A DNA stretch of 64,000 nt from Erythrobacter sp. CCH5-A1. GTDB lineage: Bacteria > Pseudomonadota > Alphaproteobacteria > Sphingomonadales > Sphingomonadaceae. This document shows positions 26,677 to 37,568 of this stretch, in pieces. Made by a program: the position numbers and the translations under genes. Position 1 is the first letter of the stretch. Each line of letters starts with the position of its first letter. The notes under the pieces are model-generated. The model did not search any database and was not told where the DNA came from. It saw only the letters and a program-made list of their open reading frames with translations. The stretch spans positions 1 through 64,000 of the forward strand of contig NZ_LSKQ01000056.1 of the NCBI RefSeq assembly GCF_001557115.1, written 5' to 3'.

Positions 26677-27108
26677 TCAGACGGCCTGAATGTAGTTGCG
26701 CAGCGCATCGGCCTCGCCCTGCACCGCGTCCATCTTGTGCTTCACGAGATCGCCGATCGAGATGAAGGCGACCAGTTCGCCGTTCTCGACCACCGGGAAG
26801 TGGCGGAAGCGGCGGCGGGTCATCATGCCCAGCGCCTCGTCAACAGTGGTGCCGGGTTCGACCGTGACCGCAGGCGAGGTCATGATCTCCTCGACCGCGA
26901 CATCGAGGCAGTCCTTCCCCTTGTCGGCGAGGCGGTAGATCACGTCGCGCTCGGACACGATGCCGACGACACGCCCCTCACGCAGCACCGGCAGCGCGCC
27001 GATGCGTTTGCTGGCGAGGGTCTGAACCACTTCGGCAACCGGGGTGGTGCAATCGCAGGCGATGATGTCGGATGAGCCCCGATTGGCGATGATGCGGGCA
27101 ATGGTCAT
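26677..27108 (-). CDS. tandem CBS-domain protein
   Basis: A 143-residue protein made of two CBS domains: the first around TTPVAEVVQTLASKRIGALPVL with IVSERDVIYRLAD, the second around AVTVEPGTTVDEALGMMTRRRFRHFPVV with FISIGDLVKH. Together they form one Bateman module that binds adenine nucleotides. There is no attached effector domain. Homologues are common in alphaproteobacteria and unassigned. It starts divergently from a small membrane protein gene, 128 bases away. Confidence 0.88.
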   Translation of the reverse strand: MTIARIIANRGSSDIIACDCTTPVAEVVQTLASKRIGALPVLREGRVVGIVSERDVIYRLADKGKDCLDVAVEEIMTSPAVTVEPGTTVDEALGMMTRRRFRHFPVVENGELVAFISIGDLVKHKMDAVQGEADALRNYIQAV

Positions 27109-27236
27109 GGCGAGTCTCCCTCTCTACCGGGCAAGGAAAGTGCCATGCATCGGGTGAAAAAGCGAATCCTGCCGATTGCACCCCGCGCGAAAGGCCTTGC
27201 AGCTTTCGCGCGTTGCAATGCGGCAGGGGGCGGGCC

Positions 27237-27560
27237 ATGTCGGGAGACATGAACCGCAAGTCCCCGCTCGACGATCCCGTGAACGCTGCCCACGCCTGGG
27301 CGCGCTACCGGCAGATCATGAAATGGCTGCTCGCCGCGACGGTGCTGGTGGTGGCGACCGCGATGGGCTTGCTGTTTGCCTATAATGGCATGATTTCGGT
27401 GCATTTCTATATCGCAGTGGCGCTCGGGATCAGCCTCACCATGCTGCTCGGCGGGGGGCTGATGGGGCTGGTGTTCCTGTCCAACGGCACCGGCCACGAC
27501 GAATCGGTCGACAACCAGATGCCGAGCAAGGACGAATTCTGGAGTCCGAGGGAGGACTAG
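27237..27560 (+). CDS. small two-helix membrane protein, unknown
   Basis: A 107-residue protein with two clear transmembrane helices ([19 protein letters not shown] and a second through [18 protein letters not shown]), cytosolic ends being likely at both termini. The tail [21 protein letters not shown] is acidic. I do not recognise a family name. ATG at 27237 has an AGGGGG upstream; a second ATG at 27249 behind GGGAGA is as good. The 3' end overlaps the convergent ferredoxin gene by four bases. Confidence 0.7.
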   Translation: MSGDMNRKSPLDDPVNAAHAWARYRQIMKWLLAATVLVVATAMGLLFAYNGMISVHFYIAVALGISLTMLLGGGLMGLVFLSNGTGHDESVDNQMPSKDEFWSPRED

Positions 27561-27963
27561 TCCGCAGTGAGCCGGAAGTCTTCGACCGGAACGCCGCCGA
27601 TCAGGTGCTCCTGGATGATCCGCTCGAGCACCTTGGGGCTGCATGAGTGATACCACACCCCGTCCGGCCACACGACCGCGACGGGCCCCGCGGCGCAGAT
27701 CTGGAGGCAATCGGCCTTGGTGCGCTGCACCCCGCCGCCCGCGCCGCGTTTGCTCTCGTCTTTGCGCACCGGCCCGACCAGCCCCAGCTCCTTCAGCCGC
27801 GACTTGAGGAAGCCCCACGCCTCCTCCCCCGCCTCGCGCGAGCAGCATTTCTGCTTTTCGGACAGCGCGCACAGCATGATGTGGCGCGTGATCGCGGTGC
27901 CCTGCGCCGGATCGCCGAAATGCTTGGCGAGCGAATGGCGCGCGGATTCGAGTTCCTTGCGAC

Positions 27964-27967
<4 letters not shown>
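27557..27967 (-). CDS. thioredoxin-like [2Fe-2S] ferredoxin
   Basis: A 136-residue protein with the C-terminal thioredoxin-like ferredoxin pattern: [12 protein letters not shown] in the first half and [20 protein letters not shown] later, giving the four cysteine ligands of a [2Fe-2S] cluster. It is related to (2Fe-2S) ferredoxins used in cobalamin and other redox pathways, but its partner is unknown. The GTG start overlaps the stop of the S9 peptidase gene (GTGA), so it is translated with that gene. A longer open frame through the peptidase gene is rejected. Confidence 0.82.
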
Positions 27968-30147
<2,180 letters not shown>

Positions 30148-30199
30148 GACCGGAGGCGTTAGACCTCCCGCGCGCCCTAAGCTAGTCCCGCGCTTGCCC

Positions 30200-30700
30200 T
30201 CAGCGGCGCTTGCCGACGATCCGGGCGATTTCCGCCTGCACCAGGCTTTCGACCATCGCGGGCAGGTTCGCCTCGAGCCATTCGGCGAGCATCGGGCGCA
30301 GCAGCTCGCGGGTCAGACCTTCCAGCGATGTCTCCCCCGAACGCACGATCTGCGGGCGCGCCGGCGGCTCGGCCAGCATAGCGAGCGCGGCGAGGTTTTC
30401 CTGCATCGCGTCCCGCACCTGATCGGCGATCAGCGGGGTTTCCTCGGGCGCCTGCATGGGCATGGCAGACGGCTCGGCGGGAGTGGAAAGCTCCATATCC
30501 GACAGGTCGAGCACCTCCTCGGCATCGCGGACCTTGTGGGTGCGGGCGAGCGGGGCGGGCTGGGCGGCGTCGTCTTCGGAGACGAGCATCCGCCGCCGCC
30601 GTGCTTCGAGCGCGCCCGCGCGGTTGTCACGCGCGATGACCTTCTTGATCGATTCGAGGATTTCCTCGACCGACGCTTCCCCGTTTTCCTGGCCCATCAT
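30200..30700 (-). CDS. popZ: PopZ-like polar organizing protein (DUF2497)
   Basis: A 166-residue PopZ-family protein. In Caulobacter PopZ forms a polar condensate that anchors ParB-parS. The conserved N-terminal helix EASVEEILESIKKVIARD (about residues 8-25) and C-terminal oligomerisation helices (SLEGLTRELLRPMLAEWLEA, then LPAMVESLVQAEIARIVGK) frame an acidic, Pro-rich linker. The pair fits because parAB and parS are in the same window. It lies downstream of pcm-tolC on the same strand, the usual alphaproteobacterial order. Confidence 0.9.
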   Translation of the reverse strand: MMGQENGEASVEEILESIKKVIARDNRAGALEARRRRMLVSEDDAAQPAPLARTHKVRDAEEVLDLSDMELSTPAEPSAMPMQAPEETPLIADQVRDAMQENLAALAMLAEPPARPQIVRSGETSLEGLTRELLRPMLAEWLEANLPAMVESLVQAEIARIVGKRR

Positions 30701-30742
30701 TCGCCCCGACTGGCTGCCTCAAGTCCCGAATCGGGACGCCGA

Positions 30743-32212
30743 TCAATCGCCGGGCAGCAATTGCGGGCCGATTGTTGCCGTGGCGGGCGGAATGTCAACG
30801 GTTCTGGTCGATTTCGCAGCAGCTTCCGGGTCGCGGTCCCAGTCGTTCATCTTGCTGCTGACCCGCTCGGAATTGATGGTCGGGTCGTAGAGCGGCCCGC
30901 CGGTATCGAGGTTGAGGTCACGCGCCTCGGCCTTGCCCATCAGCACCAGCAGGTTGAACCCGGCGACATAGGCGTTGCGCCGCGCGGTCACCAGCTGGGC
31001 GCGGGCCTGCACCAGTTCCTGCTCGCCGTTGAGCACGTCGAGGATCTGGCGGTTGCCGATCGAGTTTTCCGCGCGCAGCCCTTCGAGGCTGAGCTCCGCC
31101 GCCTCGACCGCGGCCTGCGCGCTCTTGATGACCCCATTCGCAGCCTGCCACGCGGCATAGGTCGCGCGGGTATCGGCGATCACCTGGCGTTCGTTGAGGA
31201 TCACGTCCTCGAGCGCCGCGCTCTCGCGGGCGCCGGCCTGGCGCTGGCGCGCAGCGGGCAGACCGCCCTGGAAGATCGGGATGGTGACCCGCACCCCGGC
31301 ATTGGCGGTGGTCTCTGCCTGCCGGAACTGGGCTGCGACCGGACCGCCGAGCGTGCCGTAGAAATCGCTGTACTGGCCATTGCTGAACAGGCTGACGGTC
31401 GGCCACCGACCGGCGCCGGCCGCCTTGGTATCGAAGCCCGCTGCCTCGGCGCGCTGCCTGGCGGCATCGAGGACGGGGTTGTTTTCGAGCGCCGTGACGA
31501 TCGCCTGACCCACCGTGTCGGGCAGGCCCGGCAGCGGCGGCGGCGCTTCCAGCTCGCCCGGGGCTTGCCCGACGAGCCGGATGTAGGTCTCGCGCGCATT
31601 GATGAGGTTGGACTCGGCCGTCTGCAGATCGCCCTCCGCCAGCGCGAGGCGCGAGCGCGACTGGGCGACGTCGGTGATGGTCAGGTCGCCGATCTGGAAG
31701 CGGTCGCTGGTCGCCTCGAGATTGGTGCGCAGCACCTGCACCTGGTTGGTCGCCAGCGCCACCAGCGCCTCGGTCCGCAGCACGTCCATGTAGGCGGCGA
31801 CGACATTGGCGAAAAGCGTGCTTTCGACATTGCGCAGGTCGGCCTCGTTGGCCTCGACCCGCTCCTTGGCGGCGGCGATGCTGTTGCGCACCGCGCCGCC
31901 CGAATAGATCGGCACCACCAGCGCCGCGGTCACCCCGAGGTTGCGTTCGGGCGCGGTGAAGGAGTTGGCCGACTGGCGCAGGAACTCGATATGGGTCGCG
32001 GTGATATCGGCCGTGGGCAGGCCCTGCGCGCGGGCGATCGGCACGTTCTCGTCATTGGCGCGCTTGGTCGCCCGCGCGTTTTCGAGCGAGGGGTTGGTGT
32101 TGTAGGCCGCCGCGAGCGCCTCGCGCAGGGAGTCGGCCTGTGCCGGGCCGGCGGCGAGCGCCAGCAGGCTCGCCGCTCCCGCGAGCCGAAGCGCGGGGCT
32201 GCGGCGGGTCAT
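30743..32212 (-). CDS. tolC: TolC family outer membrane efflux channel
   Basis: Outer membrane trimeric tunnel protein for drug efflux or type I secretion, 489 residues. A signal peptide ends near LAAGPAQA. Two repeats of helix-pair plus strand structure, the first with NPSLENARA and the second with NPVLDAARQ, are typical of the OEP family. The C-terminus is acidic and proline-rich with no lipobox, so the protein is TolC-like rather than NodT/OprM-like. Its start overlaps the methyltransferase gene stop by four bases; popZ follows after 42 bases. Confidence 0.93.
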   Translation of the reverse strand: MTRRSPALRLAGAASLLALAAGPAQADSLREALAAAYNTNPSLENARATKRANDENVPIARAQGLPTADITATHIEFLRQSANSFTAPERNLGVTAALVVPIYSGGAVRNSIAAAKERVEANEADLRNVESTLFANVVAAYMDVLRTEALVALATNQVQVLRTNLEATSDRFQIGDLTITDVAQSRSRLALAEGDLQTAESNLINARETYIRLVGQAPGELEAPPPLPGLPDTVGQAIVTALENNPVLDAARQRAEAAGFDTKAAGAGRWPTVSLFSNGQYSDFYGTLGGPVAAQFRQAETTANAGVRVTIPIFQGGLPAARQRQAGARESAALEDVILNERQVIADTRATYAAWQAANGVIKSAQAAVEAAELSLEGLRAENSIGNRQILDVLNGEQELVQARAQLVTARRNAYVAGFNLLVLMGKAEARDLNLDTGGPLYDPTINSERVSSKMNDWDRDPEAAAKSTRTVDIPPATATIGPQLLPGD

Positions 32213-32811
32213 GCGAAGGTCCAGCGCCTGGGCGCAGCGAAGGCGGGGAGCACCGGGATCCCGAGATCCTCGAGCGGCTGGAGGCTGACGCTGCCGGCGA
32301 CCTTGCGCCCGCTCGCAAGCCGGGTGACTCCGCGCAGCACGAGGCCGGTGACGATCCGGCCGTTGTCGGCCAGCGCGGCGGCAAGGCCCTCGGGCAGCTG
32401 CTCGATCGCGCCGTCGATGACGACGAGGTCATATTCGCCTGCGCCTTGCAAAGCGGCGGCCTCGGCGGCGGTGACTTCGGTGACGCTCGCTGCCAGCGGG
32501 GTGATCAGCGCGGCGAGGTAGCCGGTGCCGCCGCCCACCACCAGAACGCGGGTCTCCGGCAACGGCGCGGCTTCGAGCAGCAGCTTGCCATAGAACAGCG
32601 GGGCGGCGAGGTGGCCGGCTTCCCCGAGCATCACCGCGCGGTCGATATAGGCCTGCGCGGATTTCTCCGCGGGGAGGAAATCCTCGCGCGGGACGGCAAG
32701 CATCCGGGCAAGCACATATTCCTCGTTCACGCCGCTGGTGCGCAGCTGGCTGTCGATCATCGCGCGGCGGGCGACTGCGGTGTCCGGAATAGTCGTGGTC
32801 ATGGTGCTCAT
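32209..32811 (-). CDS. protein-L-isoaspartate O-methyltransferase family protein
   Basis: A 200-residue SAM-dependent methyltransferase of the PCMT family. It begins with the family helix VARRAMIDSQLRTSGVNE and has the SAM motif VLVVGGGTGYLAALI near residue 80, then DLVVIDGAIEQLPE. The motif I and short C-terminus fit the alphaproteobacterial branch coupled to tolC. Whether this branch repairs isoaspartate is uncertain, since it often lacks part of the canonical active-site loop. MSTMTTT was used as start; the second Met three codons on is possible. Confidence 0.85.
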   Translation of the reverse strand: MSTMTTTIPDTAVARRAMIDSQLRTSGVNEEYVLARMLAVPREDFLPAEKSAQAYIDRAVMLGEAGHLAAPLFYGKLLLEAAPLPETRVLVVGGGTGYLAALITPLAASVTEVTAAEAAALQGAGEYDLVVIDGAIEQLPEGLAAALADNGRIVTGLVLRGVTRLASGRKVAGSVSLQPLEDLGIPVLPAFAAPRRWTFA

Positions 32812-32825
32812 CGTTTCTCGGGTTA

Positions 32826-32855
32826 CTGTATTAGTATCGCAATACAGCTGGTCAA
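32826..32855 (-). promoter_or_regulatory. promoter with overlapping inverted repeat upstream of pcm-tolC-popZ
   Basis: CTGTATT (32826-32832) and AATACAG (32841-32847) form a perfect 7-bp palindrome with an 8-base spacer. On the minus strand a -35 TTGACC (32850-32855) adjoins it, so the palindrome covers the -10 region. This is the layout of an operator bound by a repressor such as a TetR-type regulator. The regulator is not in the immediate neighbourhood. Confidence 0.5.
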
Positions 32856-32937
32856 CCCTCTCCTTAAACGGGCGTGCCCGTGCTTCCAAGGCTTTTGCCC
32901 GCAATCCGCGCGCGCCGGGCCTGATGATTTTACGCCT

Positions 32938-32966
32938 TTGACCTCGCCGCGCGCCGGTGCTTAGGG
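32938..32966 (+). promoter_or_regulatory. candidate fumC promoter
   Basis: -35 TTGACC at 32938-32943, 17 bases, then TTAGGG at 32961-32966. The -35 is good and the -10 poor. It would give a leader of about 45 bases to the fumC start. Confidence 0.3.
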
Positions 32967-33016
32967 GAGCGCGTAACCCGGTGGGGTCCAATTCGATTGA
33001 GTGAGGGATGGCTTCG

Positions 33017-34432
33017 ATGAGTGACATGACGGCGAACAGCGGTGAGGTGCGGATCGAGACCGATTCGCTGGGCGAGGTGGCGGTTCCGGCGAACATGCAC
33101 TGGGGCGCGCAGACCCAGCGCTCGATCGTCAACTTCCCGATCGGCGGCGAAAGGATGCCCCCCGCCCTCGTCCGTGCGCTGGGCGTGCAGAAGCTTTCGG
33201 CGGCGAAGGCGAACATGAAGCTCGGCGTGCTCGATGCGGGCATCGGCGAGGCAATCGTCCAAGCCGCGCGCGAGGTGATCGACGGCACGCTCGCCGACCA
33301 GTTCCCGCTGGTGGTGTGGCAGACGGGGAGCGGCACCCAGTCGAACATGAACGCCAACGAGGTGATCGCGAGCCGTGCGAACGAGATCCTCACGGGGAAG
33401 AAGGGCGGCAAGACCCCAGTCCACCCCAACGACCACTGCAACATGGGCCAGTCGTCGAACGACACTTTCCCCACCTGCATGCACATCGCCGCGGCGAGCG
33501 AGGCGCTCGATCACCTGCTCCCGGCATTGAAGAAGCTGCACGGCGCATTGGATGCCAAGGCGCAGGAGTTTGCGGACATCGTCAAGATCGGCCGCACCCA
33601 CTTGCAGGATGCGACCCCGATGACGCTGGGGCAGGAGTTCTCGGGCTACGCGCAGCAGGTCGCCTATGGGATTGCGCGGGTCGAGGCAGCGCTGCCGCGC
33701 GTGCTTGAGCTGGCGCAGGGCGGCACGGCGGTGGGCACCGGGATCAACGCCAAGGTCGGCTTCGACACCGCCTTCGCCGCCGAAGTCGCCGCCGAGACCG
33801 GCCACCCCTTCGTCACCGCGCCGAACAAGTTCGAGGCGCTCGCCGCGCATGACGCGATGGTGGAGATTTCGGGGGCATTGAACGTGCTGGCGGTCAGCCT
33901 GATGAAGATCGCCAACGACATCCGCCTCCTCGGCTCGGGCCCCCGCTCGGGTCTCGGCGAGCTCTCGCTCCCCGCCAACGAGCCGGGCTCCTCGATCATG
34001 CCGGGCAAGGTCAACCCGACCCAGTGCGAGGCGATGACGATGGTCTGCGCGCAGGTGATGGGGAACAATGTCGCGGTGACGGTCGCCGGATCGCACGGGC
34101 ATCTTGAATTGAACGTCTTCAAGCCCGTCATCATCTACAACGTGCTCCAGTCGATGAAGCTGATCGGCGATGCGTCCCACGCCTTCACCGACAATTGCGT
34201 GGTGGGGATCGAGGCCAACACCACCCGCATCACCCAGCTTCTCAACGAAAGCCTGATGCTGGTGACCGCGCTCAATCCGCACATCGGCTACGACAACGCC
34301 GCGAAGATCGCCAAGAAGGCCCACGCGGAAGGGACGACGCTGAAGGAGTCCGCACTGGCACTCGGCCTGCTCACCGAAGAGCAGTTTGCCCAGTGGGTGG
34401 TGCCTTCGGACATGATCCGCCCCCGGGACTAA
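33017..34432 (+). CDS. fumC: class II fumarate hydratase
   Basis: Iron-independent fumarase of the TCA cycle, fumarate plus water to malate; a homotetramer in the cytosol. The 471-residue chain has the superfamily signature [11 protein letters not shown] near residue 328 and [18 protein letters not shown] substrate segments earlier (residues 105-120). The start [11 protein letters not shown] was chosen because GAGGG lies 9 bases upstream; the ATG three codons before abuts that GAGGG with no spacing. The gene is monocistronic here, followed by a GC hairpin. Confidence 0.95.
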   Translation: MSDMTANSGEVRIETDSLGEVAVPANMHWGAQTQRSIVNFPIGGERMPPALVRALGVQKLSAAKANMKLGVLDAGIGEAIVQAAREVIDGTLADQFPLVVWQTGSGTQSNMNANEVIASRANEILTGKKGGKTPVHPNDHCNMGQSSNDTFPTCMHIAAASEALDHLLPALKKLHGALDAKAQEFADIVKIGRTHLQDATPMTLGQEFSGYAQQVAYGIARVEAALPRVLELAQGGTAVGTGINAKVGFDTAFAAEVAAETGHPFVTAPNKFEALAAHDAMVEISGALNVLAVSLMKIANDIRLLGSGPRSGLGELSLPANEPGSSIMPGKVNPTQCEAMTMVCAQVMGNNVAVTVAGSHGHLELNVFKPVIIYNVLQSMKLIGDASHAFTDNCVVGIEANTTRITQLLNESLMLVTALNPHIGYDNAAKIAKKAHAEGTTLKESALALGLLTEEQFAQWVVPSDMIRPRD

Positions 34433-34502
34433 GTGCCGTTGGTCGATGATGAACAGCCGTTCATCTTTCGACCAAGGCGAGTCTGCGCCCGACAACCTTC
34501 GC

Positions 34503-34529
34503 CCTGCCCGGTTCCCATCCCCGGGCAGG
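34503..34529. terminator. GC hairpin after fumC
   Basis: Arms CCTGCCCGG and CCGGGCAGG are perfect over nine bases around a 9-base loop TTCCCATCC. It lies between the fumC stop and the histidine kinase ATG, 22 bases before the latter. Without a T-run it may be a weak terminator, or a stem in the 5' leader of the kinase message. Confidence 0.45.
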
Positions 34530-34551
34530 CGCGGTATCGCTCTGCGGCATA

Positions 34552-35826
34552 ATGTCGACATATCCGCTCAGCGATACCGCCCCCGGTGAACCCGCCGCCA
34601 CCGTGTCCTTCCGCACGGTGCTGTTCTCGATGGTCGTGCTGTGGGCGACCTATTTCGCGCTCACCACCTTCCGCTCGAGCCTGGTGCTCGATCTGTCGCT
34701 CCAGTTCGAACTCGGCTGGCGCCGGCTGATGATCACCGCGCTGGGAATTGGGCTGACGATCGTGCTTTGGCTGCTGCTGCGGCTGTTCGACACCCGTCCC
34801 CTGTGGCTCAAGATCGCTGCGGCAATCGCGCTGGCCTTCCCGATCGCGCTGGCGATCGGGCAAGTCAATCAGTGGATTTTCAAGGACATCGAGCTGGCGC
34901 AGGAGCAGCTCTACGCCAAGAAATACAACATCAACCTGCGCCGTGACGAGAGCGGGAACCTGCTGGTCGATGTCCCCGTGCGGCGCGTCAGCCCGGCGGG
35001 CCAGCCGCAGGCGGACTCCGATGTGGTCGATTCGCAGGCGGTGATGATCGCGCCGGCCGAGACCTATTCCGATTTCTGGCGCAAGCTGCTCGATGTCGCG
35101 CTCGGGCGATACTTCCTGCTGCTCGCCTGGGCCTCGACCTATTTCGCGCTGCTCGCCGGGGTGCAGGCGCGCGCGTCGCAGCAGCGCGAGGAGCAGTTCC
35201 GCTCCGCCGCCAAGGCCGCCGAATTGCGCTCCCTGCGCTATCAGGTGAACCCGCATTTCCTGTTCAACACGCTGAATTCGCTCTCCGCACTGGTGATGAC
35301 CGGCAAGGCCGACAGCGCCGAGCGGATGATCCAGACGATCAGCCGTTTCTACCGCCACAGCCTCGCCACCGAACCGACCGCCGATGTTTCCCTGCGCGAC
35401 GAATTCGACTTGCAGAAGCTCTACCTCGATATCGAGGCGGTGCGCTTTCCCACCCGGCTGGTGACCAGGTTCGATCTGCCCGCCGAGCTCGAGGAATGCC
35501 GCGTGCCGGGAATGATCCTGCAGCCGCTGGTCGAGAATTCGGTGAAATACGCGGTTTCTCCCGTTTCGCGCCCGGTGACCATCACTGTGGCCGCGCGCGA
35601 GGAATTCGACCGGCTCGTCATCACCGTCGGCGACGATGGCCCCGGCGTGCCGCAGGGCACCACCCACGGCTTCGGCATCGGGCTGGCGAACGTGCGCGAC
35701 CGGCTGGAGGCGCGCTTCGGCCCCGACATCGGCTTCTCCTCCGCCCCCGTGCCGGGCGGCTATTGCACCGAAATCCGCATCCCCCTGTCGAGGCCAGTAA
35801 CCCGAGAGGCCCACCGCCATGCCTGA
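34552..35826 (+). CDS. LytS/YehU-type sensor histidine kinase
   Basis: A 424-residue membrane kinase of the His_kinase (PF06580) class. It has about four transmembrane helices (residues 20-40, 60-80, 85-105 and 180-205) with a roughly 75-residue segment after the third. The phospho-acceptor is in YQVNPHFLFNTLNS, His about 236. The ATPase part has N-box NSVKYAV and G-boxes DDGPGVP and GFGIGLANVRDRL. It is encoded 8 bases overlapping the LytTR regulator gene, so the two form a pair. The input signal is unknown; the extracytoplasmic loops are short. Confidence 0.93.
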   Translation: MSTYPLSDTAPGEPAATVSFRTVLFSMVVLWATYFALTTFRSSLVLDLSLQFELGWRRLMITALGIGLTIVLWLLLRLFDTRPLWLKIAAAIALAFPIALAIGQVNQWIFKDIELAQEQLYAKKYNINLRRDESGNLLVDVPVRRVSPAGQPQADSDVVDSQAVMIAPAETYSDFWRKLLDVALGRYFLLLAWASTYFALLAGVQARASQQREEQFRSAAKAAELRSLRYQVNPHFLFNTLNSLSALVMTGKADSAERMIQTISRFYRHSLATEPTADVSLRDEFDLQKLYLDIEAVRFPTRLVTRFDLPAELEECRVPGMILQPLVENSVKYAVSPVSRPVTITVAAREEFDRLVITVGDDGPGVPQGTTHGFGIGLANVRDRLEARFGPDIGFSSAPVPGGYCTEIRIPLSRPVTREAHRHA

Positions 35827-36574
35827 GACCGAAACCGAAAATGCCGCCCTTCGCACCCTGATCGTCGATGACGAACCGCTCGCCGTCGAACGGGTGCAGG
35901 TGATCTGCGCCGAGATCCCCGCCGTGCGCGTGGTCGGCACCGCGAGCGACGGCGCCGCGGCGCTGCGCCTCGCCGAGAAGCTCGAGCCCGATCTGGTGCT
36001 GCTCGACATGACCATGCCCGAACTGGACGGCCTCGGCGTGGCGCGCCACTTCGCCGCGCAGCCGCAGGCGCCGGTGGTGATCTTCGTGACCGCGCATGAT
36101 CATTTCGCGGTCGAGGCCTTCGATCTGGAAGCGGTCGATTACGTGCTGAAGCCGGTCTCCGCCGACCGGCTGGAGCGTGCGATCGAGCGCGCCGTCGCCC
36201 GCCGCGGCCAGCGCCGCAACAAGGCAAGCCGCTATCTCGACGAGCTGTGGGTGCCCCACCGTTCCGAGCTGCTGCGGATCGCGGTGAGCGAAGTCCACCA
36301 GATCGATGCCGAGCGCGATTACGTGCGCCTGCATGTGGGGAGCGCCGACAATGCCCGCTCCTACCTGCTGCTCCAGACCATCGCGGGGCTTGAGGAGCGG
36401 CTCGATCCCGAACAGTTCATCCGCATCCACCGCTCGACGATCCTGCGCCGTGACCATATCCGCGGATTGCGGCACGATGGCCTCGGCGTGTGGTCGGCGG
36501 AGCTGGTCAATGGCGAGGCGCTGCGGATCGGGCGCACCTACCTCGCGCGCGTCAAGGCGATGGCGGGAAGGTAA
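35819..36574 (+). CDS. LytTR-family response regulator
   Basis: A 251-residue response regulator. The receiver domain (residues 10-125) has the acidic pair DDE at 17-19 and the phospho-acceptor Asp63 in LVLLDMTMPELDG. The LytTR DNA-binding domain (about 145-250) has RIAVSEVHQIDAERDYVRLH and FIRIHRSTILRRDHI. It is the partner of the LytS-type kinase upstream (8-base overlap). LytTR regulators bind two imperfect 9-mer direct repeats, often upstream of a target; no such target is obvious next to it. Confidence 0.94.
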   Translation: MPETETENAALRTLIVDDEPLAVERVQVICAEIPAVRVVGTASDGAAALRLAEKLEPDLVLLDMTMPELDGLGVARHFAAQPQAPVVIFVTAHDHFAVEAFDLEAVDYVLKPVSADRLERAIERAVARRGQRRNKASRYLDELWVPHRSELLRIAVSEVHQIDAERDYVRLHVGSADNARSYLLLQTIAGLEERLDPEQFIRIHRSTILRRDHIRGLRHDGLGVWSAELVNGEALRIGRTYLARVKAMAGR

Positions 36575-36622
36575 GGGAGCGCGGGGCCGGGTGTCTCGGT
36601 CCGGGTGCGAGCTTCACTCCAC

Positions 36623-36666
36623 AAAAAAACGGCCCGAACCCCAGGGACTGGGAGGGTTCGGGCCGT
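36623..36666 (-). terminator. Rho-independent terminator of the UrcA-family gene
   Basis: On the minus strand, ACGGCCCGAACC pairs with GGTTCGGGCCGT around a 14-base loop and is followed by a run of seven T. It terminates the minus-strand gene whose stop is 47 bases away. Confidence 0.9.
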
Positions 36667-36712
36667 ATGCCACGCGCGCACCGGGCCGGCGCGGGGGCTA
36701 CTCGTGCGCGGT

Positions 36713-37039
36713 TCAACCGCCGCGCTGGGTACGGTCCAGCAGGGCAGCGACCTGGCTCTTGGCCTCGGCGCGGGCACGCGCTTTGCACTCCTGCACGTTC
36801 TGATCGAGAATCCGCGTGCCGGTGCGGGGGCTGGTCTGACGGCACACCTGGCGGATGGCGGCCTCGACCCGGTCGTCGAGCTTGCGCTGGCCGGCTTCGG
36901 TGGCGAGGTCGAGATCGGCCGTGCGGACGGTGAAGGTGGGACGCGGGCCGGCGTCCTCGAACGGGTTGTCCGCGAGGGCCGGGGTGACGAGCGCCGCCGA
37001 CAGGCCGGCTGCAATCATCAGATTCGCAAGGGTTTTCAT
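36713..37039 (-). CDS. UrcA family secreted protein
   Basis: A 108-residue exported protein with a signal peptide (MIAAGLSAALVTPALA) and a mature domain FTVRTADLDLATEAGQRKLD, then VCRQTSPRTGTRILDQNVQECK. The two Cys, about 20 residues apart, match the UrcA pattern. UrcA proteins are small, widespread in Sphingomonadales and Xanthomonadales, and of unknown role. The start MKTLANL has GGAGGA seven bases upstream; a longer frame (MEDIVMKTL) starts inside that ribosome site. A strong terminator follows. Confidence 0.82.
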   Translation of the reverse strand: MKTLANLMIAAGLSAALVTPALADNPFEDAGPRPTFTVRTADLDLATEAGQRKLDDRVEAAIRQVCRQTSPRTGTRILDQNVQECKARARAEAKSQVAALLDRTQRGG

Positions 37040-37268
37040 GACTATATCCTCCATCTCTCACAGGGGCCTGAGATCGGGCGGGGGTCCGATCCGGGGGGTG
37101 CCAGGCGTCCTGCTGATCCCTTGATACGCCTCGCCCGGACGGGCCGCACGGCAAGGTCGATCAACCCCGGTCAGCCGCTCGACCGGCGCGGCGGCGTCGT
37201 GACCAACGGACCGAAACGGGCGACAAATGGCGGTTTCCAATCGACGGGCGTGCGGCCATAGTGACGCC

Positions 37269-37541
37269 ATGGGTCCGGCCACCGCGATCATCTTCCTGCT
37301 CGGAGTCGCCAATTTCGCGATCTTCGGCGCGGTTTTCGCGCGCGGGCACCCCTTGCTCGCGCGCCTGCCGGGGCCGAGCCAGACCATCGGCCGGCGCGCG
37401 GCGATGCTGAGTGAGTTCGCGGTGCTGTTCTTCGCGCTGCTGCTGTCGGTCAAGGGCTGGCCGGGCTACGCCTGGGCCTATGCGATCTACACTTCGGTCA
37501 ATGCCGGCGCGGCGTGGCTGATCCTGACCGGCCGGCTCTAG
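37269..37541 (+). CDS. small membrane protein, unknown
   Basis: A 90-residue hydrophobic protein with three likely transmembrane helices: ATAIIFLLGVANFAIFGAVF, MLSEFAVLFFALLLSV, and WAYAIYTSVNAGAAWLILTG. It has an amphipathic stretch between the first and second. It matches no family I can name. It precedes the lipid kinase gene by 27 bases and may be cotranscribed. Confidence 0.6.
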   Translation: MGPATAIIFLLGVANFAIFGAVFARGHPLLARLPGPSQTIGRRAAMLSEFAVLFFALLLSVKGWPGYAWAYAIYTSVNAGAAWLILTGRL

Positions 37542-37568
37542 CGCACGCTCTTCCACAAGGACCCTGTC

